DNA of 64,000 nt, taken from NCBI GenBank assembly GCA_964502525.1, contig CAZCXH010000002.1, positions 1 to 64,000 of the forward strand, given 5' to 3'. Both the position numbers and the translations under genes were made by a program. The stretch comes from DATLYB01 sp964502525. Its GTDB lineage: Bacteria; Bacteroidota; Bacteroidia; Chitinophagales; CAIOSU01. Positions 32,333 through 41,601 of this stretch are shown here, one piece after another; position 1 is the stretch's first letter; each line of letters starts with the position of its first letter. Under the pieces are notes generated by a model, which was not told where the DNA came from, ran no database searches, and saw only the letters and a program-made list of their open reading frames with translations.

Positions 32333-33103
32333 TTGCAAACTTCACTACCTTTATCCCGCGTGAATAAAAACCAGATCATCTACGGCAGGCACCCTGTTTT
32401 CGAAGCTCTGAAAGCCGGGAAGACATTTGAAAAAATCCTCTTGCAGCAGGGGATCGCCTCTCCTGAAATCAGATCCGTCAAGCAACTGGCGAGACAGATG
32501 GAGATTCCCCTGCAGAATGTTCCACCGCAAAAGCTGTACGCCATCACCGCGAAAAACCACCAGGGCGTGGTGGCTTTTCTTTCGCTGATACAATATTATA
32601 ATGTGGAGGATGTGATGCTGAAGGCGTATGACGAGGGGCGTGCACCCCTATTAATGGTGCTCGACAATATTACCGATGTGCGGAATTTCGGGGCGATAGC
32701 GCGCTCGGCAGAGGTGGCGGGTGTGGATGCGCTGGTGGTGCCGCAAAAAGGGGGCGCGCTGATCAATGAAGATGCGGTGAAAACATCGGCAGGCGCATTG
32801 AACCTGATTCACGTATGCAAGGCAAGGTCGCTGGCTGAAGCGGTTGATTACCTGAAACTCAACGGCATCCGTATTTTTGCGGCAGAGGAGCGGGCTGATA
32901 AAAAAGTGTTCGAGATGGATTTCACGATTCCCGCAGCGGTAATATTGGGTGCCGAAGGTGAAGGTATCGGCAAAGAGTTGATGAAAAAGGCCGATGCATC
33001 ATTCAGCATCCCGATGAAGGGAAAAATCGGCTCGTTCAATGTTTCTGTGGCAGCGGGAATTGTGATGTATGAAGCAATGCGGCAACGTACCAGTGTCAAG
33101 TAG
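32333..33103 (+). CDS. rlmB: 23S rRNA guanosine-2'-O-methyltransferase (RlmB/TrmH family)
   Basis: The 256-residue SpoU-family methyltransferase probably methylates G2251 of 23S rRNA. The N-terminal substrate-binding domain begins IIYGRHPVFEALKAGKTF. The SPOUT knot motifs are DNITDVRNFGAIARSAEVAG, ILGAEGEGIGKELMKKAD and SIPMKGKIGSFNVSVAAGIV. Related SpoU enzymes (TrmH) methylate tRNA, so the target is inferred from the N-terminal domain. A TTG start is chosen because of the Shine-Dalgarno at 32318-32325. It is convergent with tig. Confidence 0.9.
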   Translation: MQTSLPLSRVNKNQIIYGRHPVFEALKAGKTFEKILLQQGIASPEIRSVKQLARQMEIPLQNVPPQKLYAITAKNHQGVVAFLSLIQYYNVEDVMLKAYDEGRAPLLMVLDNITDVRNFGAIARSAEVAGVDALVVPQKGGALINEDAVKTSAGALNLIHVCKARSLAEAVDYLKLNGIRIFAAEERADKKVFEMDFTIPAAVILGAEGEGIGKELMKKADASFSIPMKGKIGSFNVSVAAGIVMYEAMRQRTSVK

Positions 33104-33136
33104 CCGGTGCCCGGATCTCAGTTATCCGCGCACCGA

Positions 33137-33152
33137 GCATCAGCGCTGATGC
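33137..33152. terminator. palindrome between convergent rlmB and tig
   Basis: A perfect 16-bp palindrome (GCATCAGCGCTGATGC) lies between the stop codons at 33103 and 33173. It lacks a T tract, so termination is only a possibility. Confidence 0.35.
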
Positions 33153-33172
33153 GCTCAGTGCTCAGCGCTTGC

Positions 33173-34522
33173 TTACAGCGTATTGAACTCATCCATGGTC
33201 ACCGTCTTGCCCTCCAGCGTCACTTTGCCCTTGATGAACTCGATAACTTTCCTGCCGGTCAATTCCTCATAGAAACGCTTCGCATGTTCTTCCTTTTTCA
33301 GCATTTCGTCAGCCAACCCTCCGATCATTTTGCCGCTCTCTTCATTATCGGGCAAACCATAATAGCTGCGGATAATTTCCTTTGCATGAGCTTTCATTTC
33401 ACCGGCTGACACTTCCAGGTTGCTATCCTTTTTGATCTTACTGGAGATGAGCGTCCATTTCAGGTTTCTCGCAAAGCCATTGTATTCGTGCTCCACCTGT
33501 TCGCGCGACACGGGCTTTTCGCTGCTGTGCTGTATCCACCGCTTCAGGAATTCATCCGGCAATTGCACGTTCGTTTTTTCAAGAAATACATTGACGATGT
33601 CGCGGTTCAGCAGGTGTTCGCATTCTTTTTTGTAAGCTTCCTCCAGATCCTTTTTCAGCCTTTCGCGGAATTCTTCTGTTGATTTAACAGCGTCTTTTCC
33701 GAAAACCTTGTCGAACAGTTGCTGATTGATTTCAGCCGGAATAACGCGGTTGATTTTTTCCAATTGAATCCGGAAGATTTTATTCAGATGAACATGCTCC
33801 TTTAATTTCAGGTAATGATGAATAATATCTTCCACACCGGCTTTTAATGATTTCATCAGCTCGGCATCAAGATGCTCGCCCGGTTTTTTACCGATCCATT
33901 GTTCGGCAACCGCATCCTCAAACTTTGCGAGGGGAACTGCCGTTGCATTCTGAACACCGCCTTCCTTCACGTTTCCGGTTTCGTCCAATTCAATAAACTT
34001 AACATATAATATGTCTCCGCTTGCAACCGCATCTTCTGGATTGGTCATCTCTCCGTAGCGTTTCTGCAAGTATTCCGCATTCTTGTCAACAGCCTTGTCG
34101 TCAATTTTCACTTCATAGCGGGTTATTTTGGTATCAAGGCTCAGGGCTGTCACTTCTATCATAGGGTTTAATCCCAGATCGTAGGCGAACTCGTAGTTTT
34201 TCTGCTCATTCACTTCTAATTGGAGCTTTCCCCCATTTTCATGGGGCAAAGGACTGCCGAGAATTTCGATCTTGTTGTCCGTGAGATATTTGGTAAGCTC
34301 TTTGTTAATGAGGTTATTCAACTCTTCAGCAAGCACATCGTTGCCATAAAGCTTCTTAATGTGCCCAACGGGGACAAAACCCTTGCGGAAGCCTTTGATA
34401 TCAGCCTTTTTGCTGAGTTTCTTCAATGATTCGCTCACCAGCGGCTCATAGTCCTGCGGGGTTACATTGATTTTGAGCGTTGCGTTTTGGGCGTCAACGG
34501 TTTCCTTTGTAATTGTAGCCAT
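33173..34522 (-). CDS. tig: trigger factor chaperone
   Basis: The 449-residue ribosome-associated chaperone binds nascent chains. The N-terminal ribosome-binding domain has KKADIKGFRKGFVPVGHIKK, the GFRxGxVP signature that docks near the exit tunnel. The middle part (about 150-240) corresponds to the PPIase-like domain but is divergent (EDAVASGDILYVKF), as in other Bacteroidota. The long helical C-terminal chaperone arms (about 260-430) are present. It is a single gene, convergent with rlmB and followed upstream by tRNA-Leu. Confidence 0.93.
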   Translation of the reverse strand: MATITKETVDAQNATLKINVTPQDYEPLVSESLKKLSKKADIKGFRKGFVPVGHIKKLYGNDVLAEELNNLINKELTKYLTDNKIEILGSPLPHENGGKLQLEVNEQKNYEFAYDLGLNPMIEVTALSLDTKITRYEVKIDDKAVDKNAEYLQKRYGEMTNPEDAVASGDILYVKFIELDETGNVKEGGVQNATAVPLAKFEDAVAEQWIGKKPGEHLDAELMKSLKAGVEDIIHHYLKLKEHVHLNKIFRIQLEKINRVIPAEINQQLFDKVFGKDAVKSTEEFRERLKKDLEEAYKKECEHLLNRDIVNVFLEKTNVQLPDEFLKRWIQHSSEKPVSREQVEHEYNGFARNLKWTLISSKIKKDSNLEVSAGEMKAHAKEIIRSYYGLPDNEESGKMIGGLADEMLKKEEHAKRFYEELTGRKVIEFIKGKVTLEGKTVTMDEFNTL

Positions 34523-34544
34523 TTTGATTTGGTTATTTGTTGAT

Positions 34545-34609
34545 CGGTTTATTGGTTAATTGGTAATAGGTATCTGGAATTCCCAATTAACCTATTAACG
34601 AATTAACCG
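34545..34609. repeat. short AT-rich inverted repeat
   Basis: GGTTAATTGG (34554-34563) and CCAATTAACC (34583-34592) form a hairpin, extended by looser GGTTTATTGG / AATTAACCG repeats. It lies between tig and tRNA-Leu. This is low-complexity intergenic DNA with a possible structural role. Confidence 0.45.
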
Positions 34610-34624
34610 ATAACCGAATGAAAG

Positions 34625-34706
34625 TGCGGATGAAGGGACTCGAACCCCCAAGGATTGCTCCACCAGATCCTAAGTCTGGCGCGTCTGCCAGTTCCGCCAC
34701 ATCCGC
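34625..34706 (-). tRNA. tRNA-Leu (anticodon TAG)
   Basis: An 82-nt class II tRNA reads GCGGATG at the 5' end, paired with CATCCGC plus discriminator A. The anticodon arm is CCAGA-CTTAGGA-TCTGG, giving anticodon TAG, with a long variable arm and GGTTCGAGTCC in the T arm. The 3' CCA is not encoded. Confidence 0.97.
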
Positions 34707-34812
34707 CTGAAAAACAGGGCAAAGTTACAAAATCAGGATGGTAAGAAGTACCTGAAAAACGGTTTCGGCAACTAAATCCCCCGCATTTCCGTCTGAATTA
34801 TTACCCTGAATT

Positions 34813-34846
34813 TTTGTTAAAATGAAGGCGGCTCTATCTAAATTTA
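34813..34846 (+). promoter_or_regulatory. candidate promoter of the RelA/SpoT gene
   Basis: TTTG at 34813-34816 and TAAATTTA at 34839-34846 are 22 bp apart and fit the -33/-7 pattern. The -7 box lies inside the longer of two possible reading frames, so translation more likely starts at 34864. Confidence 0.45.
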
Positions 34847-34863
34847 CTTCCGCACCAAAGGTT

Positions 34864-37107
34864 ATGACGCAAAATCCTGTCATATACGACATTGAACAGG
34901 AGCGCAAGGAAATCCTGAAGCGTTACCGCTACCTGCTGAGGGTGGTCAAGCCGCGGCTCAATGATGAGCAGGACAAGCGCATGCTGCGCAAAGCTTTTGA
35001 GATAGCGCTTGAAGCCCATAAGGAGATGCGCAGGAAGTCCGGTGAGCCGTATATATTGCATCCCCTTGCCGTTGCAACTATCGTAGCGGAGGAGATGGGG
35101 ATGGGCCCGACATCTGTCATCTGCGCGTTATTGCACGACACCGTGGAGGACACGGAACTCTCCATTGAAGACATACGCGCGGAGTTCAGCGAATCCATCG
35201 CCAAGATCGTTGACGGGCTGACAAAAATCTCAGGGATATTTGACCTGCACAGCTCGCAGCAGGCGGAGAACTTCCGCAAGCTCGTTTTTTCGATCGCTGA
35301 CGACATGCGCGTGATACTGATCAAGATAGCCGACCGTCTCCACAACATGCGAACGCTCGAACACATGCCGCGCGACAAGCAGCTTAAAATCGCTTCCGAA
35401 ACTTCCTATCTGTATGCCCCGCTTGCCCACCGTCTTGGATTCTATGAAATAAAATCGGAGCTGGAAGACCTCGCGATGAAATACACCCAGCGGGACATGT
35501 ACCGCTTCATCGCCAAAAAGCTGAACGAAAGCAAGCGCGAGCGCAACAAATACATCAATGAGTTCATCAAGCCGATAGAGGAGCGGCTGAAGAAGGAAGG
35601 CTTGAAATTCCGCATCTACGGACGCCCGAAATCCATTCATTCCATATGGAATAAGATGCAGACGAAGCAAGTGGATTTCGAGCAGGTGTATGATCTGTTC
35701 GCCATCCGCATCATTATTGACACCACGCCCGACAAGGAAAAGGCTGAGTGCTGGAGAGTTTATTCTATCGTTACTGACTTCTACCGTCCCAACCCCAGCA
35801 GGCTGCGCGACTGGATCAGCAACCCCAAGGCAAACGGTTATGAAGCCCTGCACACAACGGTAGTCAAGAACGGCAAATGGGTGGAAGTGCAGATACGCAC
35901 CGAGCGGATGGATGAGATTGCCGACCGGGGATATGCTGCGCATTGGAAATACAAGGAAGGCAGCAACGCCTCTACCGAAAGCGCACTGGACGAATGGCTG
36001 ATGAAGATGCGCGAGATCATCAAGAATCCTGAATCGAGCGCGCTCGACTTCATGAACGATTTCCGGCTGAATCTTTATTCGCAGGAAATCTATGTGTTTA
36101 CCCCGAAAGGTCAGTTGAAACGCCTGCCCAGCGGCTCCACCGCGCTGGATTTCGCTTTCGATATTCACACGCAGATCGGGATGTCATGCATTGGCGCCAA
36201 AGTGAATTACAAGCTGGTGCCCCTGAGCCACACGCTCAGAACGGGAGACCAGGTGGAGATCATCACGTCCAAAAAACAAAAGCCAAAAGAAGACTGGCTC
36301 AACTTCGTCACCACCGGCAAGGCGAAAGCGAAAATCAAGAATGCGCTCAAGGAGGAAATGCGCCTCGTGGCTGCCGAAGGCAGGGAAATCCTCGAACGCA
36401 GGCTGCGCGCGCTGAAAGTGGACTTTTCACCCGACCTTGCCCAAGCCCTTGCAAAACACTACAAGTTGCCTGGCACAAATGAGATGTATGCGGAGATAGT
36501 GTCGAAAAAAATTGACCTGAAAAATCTTGCAAAAGACAACTTTGACGGCAACAAGCTGGCAGCGCCTAAGGAGGCTGAGAAGAAGGTTGTTGAAAAACCA
36601 GAAAGCATCGAAGATGCCGTCCGCAAAACGCTGAACAGAAATGCAGAACTGCTGATCTTTGACGATAACATTGAAAAGATTGACTATAAGTTCGCTCAAT
36701 GCTGCAATCCTATACCCGGTGATGACGTATTCGGTTTCATCACCATCAATGAAGGGATCAAGATCCATAAAACCAACTGTCCGAATGCCACGCAGCTCAT
36801 GAGCAATTACGGGTACCGCATCATCAAAACACGGTGGAACAAGCAGCATGAAATCGCATTCCTTACGGAACTGAAGGTGAACGGCATTGATGATGTGGGG
36901 GTGATGCAGAAGATCACCAACATCATTTCAGGAGAAATGCGGCTCAACATGCAAAGCATATCGCTGGACAGCAAAGACGGCATCTTCGAAGGTGTGATCA
37001 CCGTTTTCGTCCACGACACCGGGCAGTTGGAAGATTTGATCACCCGGCTTAAAAAAATTGAAGGACTGCTTTCGATCAGCAGAAGCGACAACCTCGAAAA
37101 AAAATAG
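34864..37107 (+). CDS. bifunctional RelA/SpoT (p)ppGpp synthetase/hydrolase
   Basis: The 747-residue alarmone enzyme controls the stringent response. Domains in order: an HD hydrolase (about 30-185, SVICALLHDTVEDTELSIED), a synthetase (about 225-350, RIYGRPKSIHSIWNKM and NPKANGYEALHTTVV), a TGS domain (about 395-460, YVFTPKGQLKRLPSGSTALD), a helical/zinc-finger region with CCNPIPGDDVFGFI, and a C-terminal ACT domain. Both active sites look intact, so it can make and break (p)ppGpp. The ATG at 34864 is preferred over 34822 because a promoter-like -7 box lies between them. Its stop directly abuts the stop of the convergent thpR gene. Confidence 0.95.
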   Translation: MTQNPVIYDIEQERKEILKRYRYLLRVVKPRLNDEQDKRMLRKAFEIALEAHKEMRRKSGEPYILHPLAVATIVAEEMGMGPTSVICALLHDTVEDTELSIEDIRAEFSESIAKIVDGLTKISGIFDLHSSQQAENFRKLVFSIADDMRVILIKIADRLHNMRTLEHMPRDKQLKIASETSYLYAPLAHRLGFYEIKSELEDLAMKYTQRDMYRFIAKKLNESKRERNKYINEFIKPIEERLKKEGLKFRIYGRPKSIHSIWNKMQTKQVDFEQVYDLFAIRIIIDTTPDKEKAECWRVYSIVTDFYRPNPSRLRDWISNPKANGYEALHTTVVKNGKWVEVQIRTERMDEIADRGYAAHWKYKEGSNASTESALDEWLMKMREIIKNPESSALDFMNDFRLNLYSQEIYVFTPKGQLKRLPSGSTALDFAFDIHTQIGMSCIGAKVNYKLVPLSHTLRTGDQVEIITSKKQKPKEDWLNFVTTGKAKAKIKNALKEEMRLVAAEGREILERRLRALKVDFSPDLAQALAKHYKLPGTNEMYAEIVSKKIDLKNLAKDNFDGNKLAAPKEAEKKVVEKPESIEDAVRKTLNRNAELLIFDDNIEKIDYKFAQCCNPIPGDDVFGFITINEGIKIHKTNCPNATQLMSNYGYRIIKTRWNKQHEIAFLTELKVNGIDDVGVMQKITNIISGEMRLNMQSISLDSKDGIFEGVITVFVHDTGQLEDLITRLKKIEGLLSISRSDNLEKK

Positions 37108-37647
37108 CTATCCCTTCAGGTTGAAACTCCCCGCCACGTTGTAAACAGGGCCGGATGGACGGTTAGCGGATTCCATCAGTTCGATATTTCTAACATCAAA
37201 TGATATTTTCCTTATCTCAGGTAAAGCCGGAATTTCCAATCCCTTGCCTTCCTTAATTCTTGCCAGCGTGATGTGCGGATTAGGCTTCCTGCTGCCATCT
37301 CCTGAAAGCTCTTGATGGAATCTCAGAGCAAGATCAGAAAATATTTCATTTTCTTTCAATGCCGCCCATATCATCACCGGATTTTTGCCTTTCCTGATCA
37401 CTTTAATATTCTCCATCGTCATGCTGAATGGCGGAGTTTTATCGGCAGTTGCAGAAATTTTCCCGGCAATCAGAGCAAGCTCATTCAGTTCCGTTTGCCC
37501 GATAAAGTGCACCGTGATGTGCAGATTTTGTCGGGGCGTCCAGCGAACGGCAGGATGTTTGAGAAAAGAATTCAGCGCGGCAAGCTCGTTTCTTACGGAT
37601 TCGGGAATATTGATGGCGATGAAAAGACGCCTGGAGTTTTTGAGCAT
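37108..37647 (-). CDS. thpR: RNA 2',3'-cyclic phosphodiesterase (2'-5' RNA ligase family)
   Basis: The 179-residue 2H phosphoesterase is of the ThpR/LigT type. It has the two catalytic His-x-Thr-x motifs: LHITVHFIG at about residue 45 and PHITLARIK at about 128. The start is RLFIAINIPESVRNELAAL, typical of the family. It hydrolyses 2',3'-cyclic phosphate ends of RNA, and the physiological substrate is uncertain. The gene is convergent with the RelA/SpoT gene with no bases between stops, and divergent from the UDG gene with a REP palindrome between them. Confidence 0.92.
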   Translation of the reverse strand: MLKNSRRLFIAINIPESVRNELAALNSFLKHPAVRWTPRQNLHITVHFIGQTELNELALIAGKISATADKTPPFSMTMENIKVIRKGKNPVMIWAALKENEIFSDLALRFHQELSGDGSRKPNPHITLARIKEGKGLEIPALPEIRKISFDVRNIELMESANRPSGPVYNVAGSFNLKG

Positions 37648-37654
37648 TGCATTA

Positions 37655-37687
37655 GACCTGACAGGTTTTCGAAAAACCTGTCAGGTC
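37655..37687. repeat. REP palindrome between divergent thpR and UDG genes
   Basis: A 33-bp palindrome (GACCTGACAGGTTTT arms). It lies 7 bp from the thpR start and 37 bp from the UDG start, so it overlaps the promoter region of both. Confidence 0.9.
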
Positions 37688-37724
37688 ATCAAGGTTACGA
37701 GAGTTATTTTTGGAATTTTGATTG

Positions 37725-38390
37725 ATGGATACTATCACCAGCCTTTCACGGACGATCACCGGCTGCACACGCTGTCCCCGTCTGACGAAATATACCCGTG
37801 CAATCGCGTCAACTAAAGTAAGGAGGTTCAGGGAATGGAACTATTGGGGGAAGCCTGTTCCCGGCTTCGGTGATCCGCTTGCTGAAGTGCTCATTATCGG
37901 TCTTGCGCCTGCAGCGCATGGCGCCAACAGAACGGGCAGGATGTTCACCGGAGACTCCTCTGGCGATTGGCTGTATCGGGCATTGCATGAAACCGGGTTT
38001 GCCAGCCAGCCGGACAGCACGAGCACAGATGATGGACTTCAGTTGAAAAATGTTTTTATTTCGGCAGTTTGCCGGTGCGCTCCGCCTGACAACAAGCCAC
38101 TCCCAACGGAAATTGCCAACTGCTCTCCTTTCCTGGAAAAAGAAATTGAATTGCTGCGAAACGTGAAGGTGATTGTATGCCTCGGTCAAATTGCCTTCAC
38201 CCGCTATTGCAAACTTCACGCTTTAAAAGGGCTCGCTTTTTCTCATGGAAAAAAATACAAATTGGATGATGGAACAATCCTGATCAGTTCTTACCATCCG
38301 AGCAGGCAAAACACCAATACCGGAAAACTGAAATGGCGCCATTGGCTGAACGTGTTTCAGGATGTGCGATCCATCGTTGAAAAAGGTTGA
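37725..38390 (+). CDS. type-5 uracil-DNA glycosylase (UDGb)
   Basis: The 221-residue base-excision repair glycosylase removes uracil (and often hypoxanthine or xanthine) from DNA. Family-5 motifs are GLAPAAHGANRTGRMFTGD and ISSYHPSRQNTNTGKLKW. Four cysteines suited to a [4Fe-4S] cluster occur in GCTRCPRL and in the RCAPPDNK and ANCSPF segments. ATG at 37725 is preferred over the TTG one codon earlier. Its promoter region holds a REP palindrome, and the gene is convergent with the GH28 gene. Confidence 0.93.
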   Translation: MDTITSLSRTITGCTRCPRLTKYTRAIASTKVRRFREWNYWGKPVPGFGDPLAEVLIIGLAPAAHGANRTGRMFTGDSSGDWLYRALHETGFASQPDSTSTDDGLQLKNVFISAVCRCAPPDNKPLPTEIANCSPFLEKEIELLRNVKVIVCLGQIAFTRYCKLHALKGLAFSHGKKYKLDDGTILISSYHPSRQNTNTGKLKWRHWLNVFQDVRSIVEKG

Positions 38391-38394
38391 ATCC

Positions 38395-40008
38395 CTACCA
38401 CTTGAATTTCCCGGTGAATTTTTTCGCCCCGCATGTTACCATGCAGAAATAAATTCCAGGATATGAATAGAATCCTGCATTCAACCCGTTTTGAAGAAAA
38501 GCATTTTCCTCAAACAATTTTCTTCCCGTAATATCAAAAATTTCAATTAACGCGTTGCCCAGGACATCATCATTTGAAAACCTGATATTGACAGACCCCG
38601 TCTGCGGATCAGGGGAGATGATGATTTCAGAAGAGTTAACCTTTTCAATTCCGGAAGCAATTTCGCTTAAGCAATACCGGCTGCCGGTTTGAACCGGTTC
38701 ATATTGAGGGCTTTCAATCACATCCTCTGTAACCAAAGCTGGCCGCAGGTCTGCTGCATCCGCTTCAAAGCAAACGTTGCTGAGTTTCAAATTTTTAACA
38801 TGACGCGCATACAACCCTTGCGCAGGAATCGTATCACCAAATATGTCACAGTTGGGGCGATCGGTTTCGTTTTCCGGGACAATATATCCAGGGCGAACCT
38901 CCTGCTCTCCTCCGGGAAAATTGACGGTAACATCTTCCAGCGTCACATCCTCAACATAATAACCCGGTATCCCGGTGATTGAACTTGTCAGATTGCTTTC
39001 AGCAGTGATGGTGATATTTTGAAAACTGACATTCCTGATATAGCCTACCGGAGGCGTTGGCGCAGCAGGCGTGTATTTTCTCCCCTGATTGCCGAGGCGA
39101 AGGAACAGCGCGGTATTCACGCCAGCCATGGTGATATTGCGGAGCGTGAGACTGTCAATGAAGCCGCCATCCACAATGGAGAGGTTCATGCCGCAATCCG
39201 CTGTGGGAATAATGCTGTGAGGCTGCACCACGCAATCCTCAATCAGGATGTTTCTAAATCCTCCGGTCGTTTCCGTTCCTATTTTGATGGCCCGCGCAAC
39301 CGTTGAAACCGTGCAGTTGCGGATAACAACGTTCTCGCAGTTCAATGGCGTAGTGGTTTTCAACACCAACGGGTCGTCAAGCGAACTGACGGTGCAGTTT
39401 TCTATCAGCACATTGCGGCAGGCGTCAATGCCGATTCCGTCATTATTGGAATTGGAGTTGTTGGATACCGTGACATTGCGGATGGCGAGCGAATCAACAT
39501 CGAGGTTGTGCATCATCCAGAAAGCGGCATTCACAAGTTCAATGCTGTCATACATTACGTTTTGGCAAGAAATGATCCGGATACCGTAAGGGCGTTCGTT
39601 CGCTCCGAGAAATGAAAATCCGTTCCCGTCAACGGTCCCTGTGCCGGTAATGGAAATATTGTGCCGGTTTTCGGCATAGATGATTGACTTCTGCGAATTC
39701 TCATCGGCAAGGGAGCGCAGGGCGGGAATCATATCAGGGTAATGGCTGATGTTTGTACTGCCTTTCAACGTTCCAACAACGCGAAGATTAACATTGCTTT
39801 TAAGCATAATCGTGCCGGTGACAAATGTGCCGGAAGGCACGAGCACGGTTCCACCGGCAATTGCGCATGAGTCAATGGCATCCTGGATAGCGTTGGTGTT
39901 AACCGTGCTGCCGTTGCCGATAGCGCCAAAATCAGTGATATCCCATGTTTGGGCAAATGATAGGATTGAGCAAAGCGCGAAGCAGGCAAAAGCGGTCAGA
40001 ACTCTCAT
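38395..40008 (-). CDS. GH28-like secreted polygalacturonase/beta-helix protein with T9SS tail
   Basis: The 537-residue secreted protein has a signal peptide (MRVLTAFACFALCSILSFAQ), which sets the start at 40008. The right-handed beta-helix of GH28/pectate-lyase type starts DITDFGAIGNGSTVNTNAIQ. Catalytic-type motifs correspond to NNDGIGIDAC, SLDDPLVLKT and RAIKIGTE in place of NTDGxD, DDxxxxK and RIK. The usual GHG is not obvious, so activity on galacturonan is uncertain. A type IX sorting domain is at the end (SPDPQTGSVNIRF ... SYPGIYFCMVT). It probably acts on plant or algal polysaccharides outside the cell. Confidence 0.8.
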   Translation of the reverse strand: MRVLTAFACFALCSILSFAQTWDITDFGAIGNGSTVNTNAIQDAIDSCAIAGGTVLVPSGTFVTGTIMLKSNVNLRVVGTLKGSTNISHYPDMIPALRSLADENSQKSIIYAENRHNISITGTGTVDGNGFSFLGANERPYGIRIISCQNVMYDSIELVNAAFWMMHNLDVDSLAIRNVTVSNNSNSNNDGIGIDACRNVLIENCTVSSLDDPLVLKTTTPLNCENVVIRNCTVSTVARAIKIGTETTGGFRNILIEDCVVQPHSIIPTADCGMNLSIVDGGFIDSLTLRNITMAGVNTALFLRLGNQGRKYTPAAPTPPVGYIRNVSFQNITITAESNLTSSITGIPGYYVEDVTLEDVTVNFPGGEQEVRPGYIVPENETDRPNCDIFGDTIPAQGLYARHVKNLKLSNVCFEADAADLRPALVTEDVIESPQYEPVQTGSRYCLSEIASGIEKVNSSEIIISPDPQTGSVNIRFSNDDVLGNALIEIFDITGRKLFEENAFLQNGLNAGFYSYPGIYFCMVTCGAKKFTGKFKW

Positions 40009-40086
40009 CAAAAGAATTGAATCCGCTAAAAATAATGTTTTCATGGGAAGGGAAGGCAAACAATCTTAAACCGCAATTTCAGGCTT

Positions 40087-41493
40087 TCAGCGATACTGAT
40101 TCACCACCTGCTGCACGGCAAGGTCTTTTTCCATTTTCGGAGCCACCTCGAAAATGACGGGGTGAAGCTTGAAATCAATCAGCAACGCCTTTTCAAGGTT
40201 GAGAAGGGATTCCTTTTTATTGCCGATTAAATAATAGTAGGCGCTTTTAACATAGATGATATCTGCCGGATCATCGAACTCTTCGCAGGCGTCATCCAAA
40301 ACGGTAAATGCGTCACGATGCATCCCTGATTCGAGGAGCGTGCGCGCCAGAGCCAGCCAGGCATCACGCGAGTTAGGGCGTATGTCAATGGCTTTGCTGA
40401 ACAGCTCGATAGCCAAATCCAAATCACCCAACTCATAGTTGGCATCAGCAAGCATTTCCAAATAATCCGGATCATCGTCTTTCAGCTTGCAGGCTCTTTC
40501 AAAAGAGGTGAGCGCGTTGTTCCACTTCTCTTCCTCGCGGTAACACAAGCCGATATGGAAAAAGGCTTCATGAAAATGCGGATCAATGTTTATTGCCTTG
40601 CGGTAGTAGTTGCGCGCATTGCCGTAATCTTCGAGGCACTGGTAACACTCCCCTATGCCGAAGTAAACTTCTTTTGACGGTCGGGCAACTTCAAGCGCGC
40701 CCTTGTAATACTCAATCGCTTTGGGGTATTGCTCCATCCTGAAAAGCACGTCCCCGCAATCCTTGTGGGCATACTCAAATTTCTCATTGATGGCGATCAC
40801 GAAATCGAAAGCCTCCACTGCATTTTCCAATTCACCCGTTCCAACGTAAGCATGGGCAAGATTGAACCATGCGAGGTGGCTGTATGGACGCAGGTCAATG
40901 ATGCGCCTGTGCAGCTCAACGCTCTCCTTGAATTTCTCGGCAAACTGAACGCAGAACCACATGCGGTTGAGCGCCTCTTCGTTGCCGGCATCATGCTCAA
41001 GCGACTGTTTCAGACATTCAAAAACCTGACCATACTTCTCCCACTCCTCGTAGATGTCGGCAAGTTCGAGATAAAGCGATCCGATGTCGTCCTCCTCGCA
41101 GATCTCCATGGCATATTCAATGGTTGCAACAGCCTTTTTGTAATCATCCATCCATACGTACACGTCCGCCCGCAGCAGGTATAGCTGTATCTCATGTTTG
41201 TCAAGGACTTCAGCTTTATCCAGCGCTTCGAGCGCCTGGTCAAACAGCTTCATATCGAAAAGAAACTGCGCTTTTTTAACCAGAAAATATGCTGAAAAAG
41301 GATATTGGATGATTGCCTGATCCGCCACTTTTGAAGCCTTGTCGTTCTTTTTCTTCCGCTCGTAGTAATCAATCAGTTGTTCGTAGGATGATTCTTCAAG
41401 GAAAAGATGGGAATTGGTTCTTTCCATCTCTTCAAAATGGGCTGCAAGGTCGCTCACCTTCAGGTGGTCATCGAATGGGTTGCTCGCAGACAT
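40087..41493 (-). CDS. tetratricopeptide repeat protein
   Basis: The 468-residue protein is made almost entirely of TPR units of about 34 residues (roughly residues 40-450), for example PYSHLAWFNLAHAYVGTGEL and HFHEAFFHIGLCYREEEKWN. About ten to eleven repeats form a superhelix for protein binding. There is no signal peptide and no enzyme domain. The partner is unknown. It is divergent from the M1 peptidase gene, with 108 bp between starts. Confidence 0.9.
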   Translation of the reverse strand: MSASNPFDDHLKVSDLAAHFEEMERTNSHLFLEESSYEQLIDYYERKKKNDKASKVADQAIIQYPFSAYFLVKKAQFLFDMKLFDQALEALDKAEVLDKHEIQLYLLRADVYVWMDDYKKAVATIEYAMEICEEDDIGSLYLELADIYEEWEKYGQVFECLKQSLEHDAGNEEALNRMWFCVQFAEKFKESVELHRRIIDLRPYSHLAWFNLAHAYVGTGELENAVEAFDFVIAINEKFEYAHKDCGDVLFRMEQYPKAIEYYKGALEVARPSKEVYFGIGECYQCLEDYGNARNYYRKAINIDPHFHEAFFHIGLCYREEEKWNNALTSFERACKLKDDDPDYLEMLADANYELGDLDLAIELFSKAIDIRPNSRDAWLALARTLLESGMHRDAFTVLDDACEEFDDPADIIYVKSAYYYLIGNKKESLLNLEKALLIDFKLHPVIFEVAPKMEKDLAVQQVVNQYR

Positions 41494-41601
41494 TCGGCAG
41501 ATGGTTGTCTTGTTTAAAAGTACGGGCTAAAAGTAAAGAATTCCATTTTAACTTTCCGCAGTATCTTGCAAAAATTTCTCAACACGGGAGTTAATGCAAT
41601 A

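Noticed and set aside
34822..34863. N-terminal 14-residue extension of the RelA/SpoT protein
   Set aside because: A promoter-like -7 box lies within it and the family alignment begins after 34864, so the later ATG is preferred.
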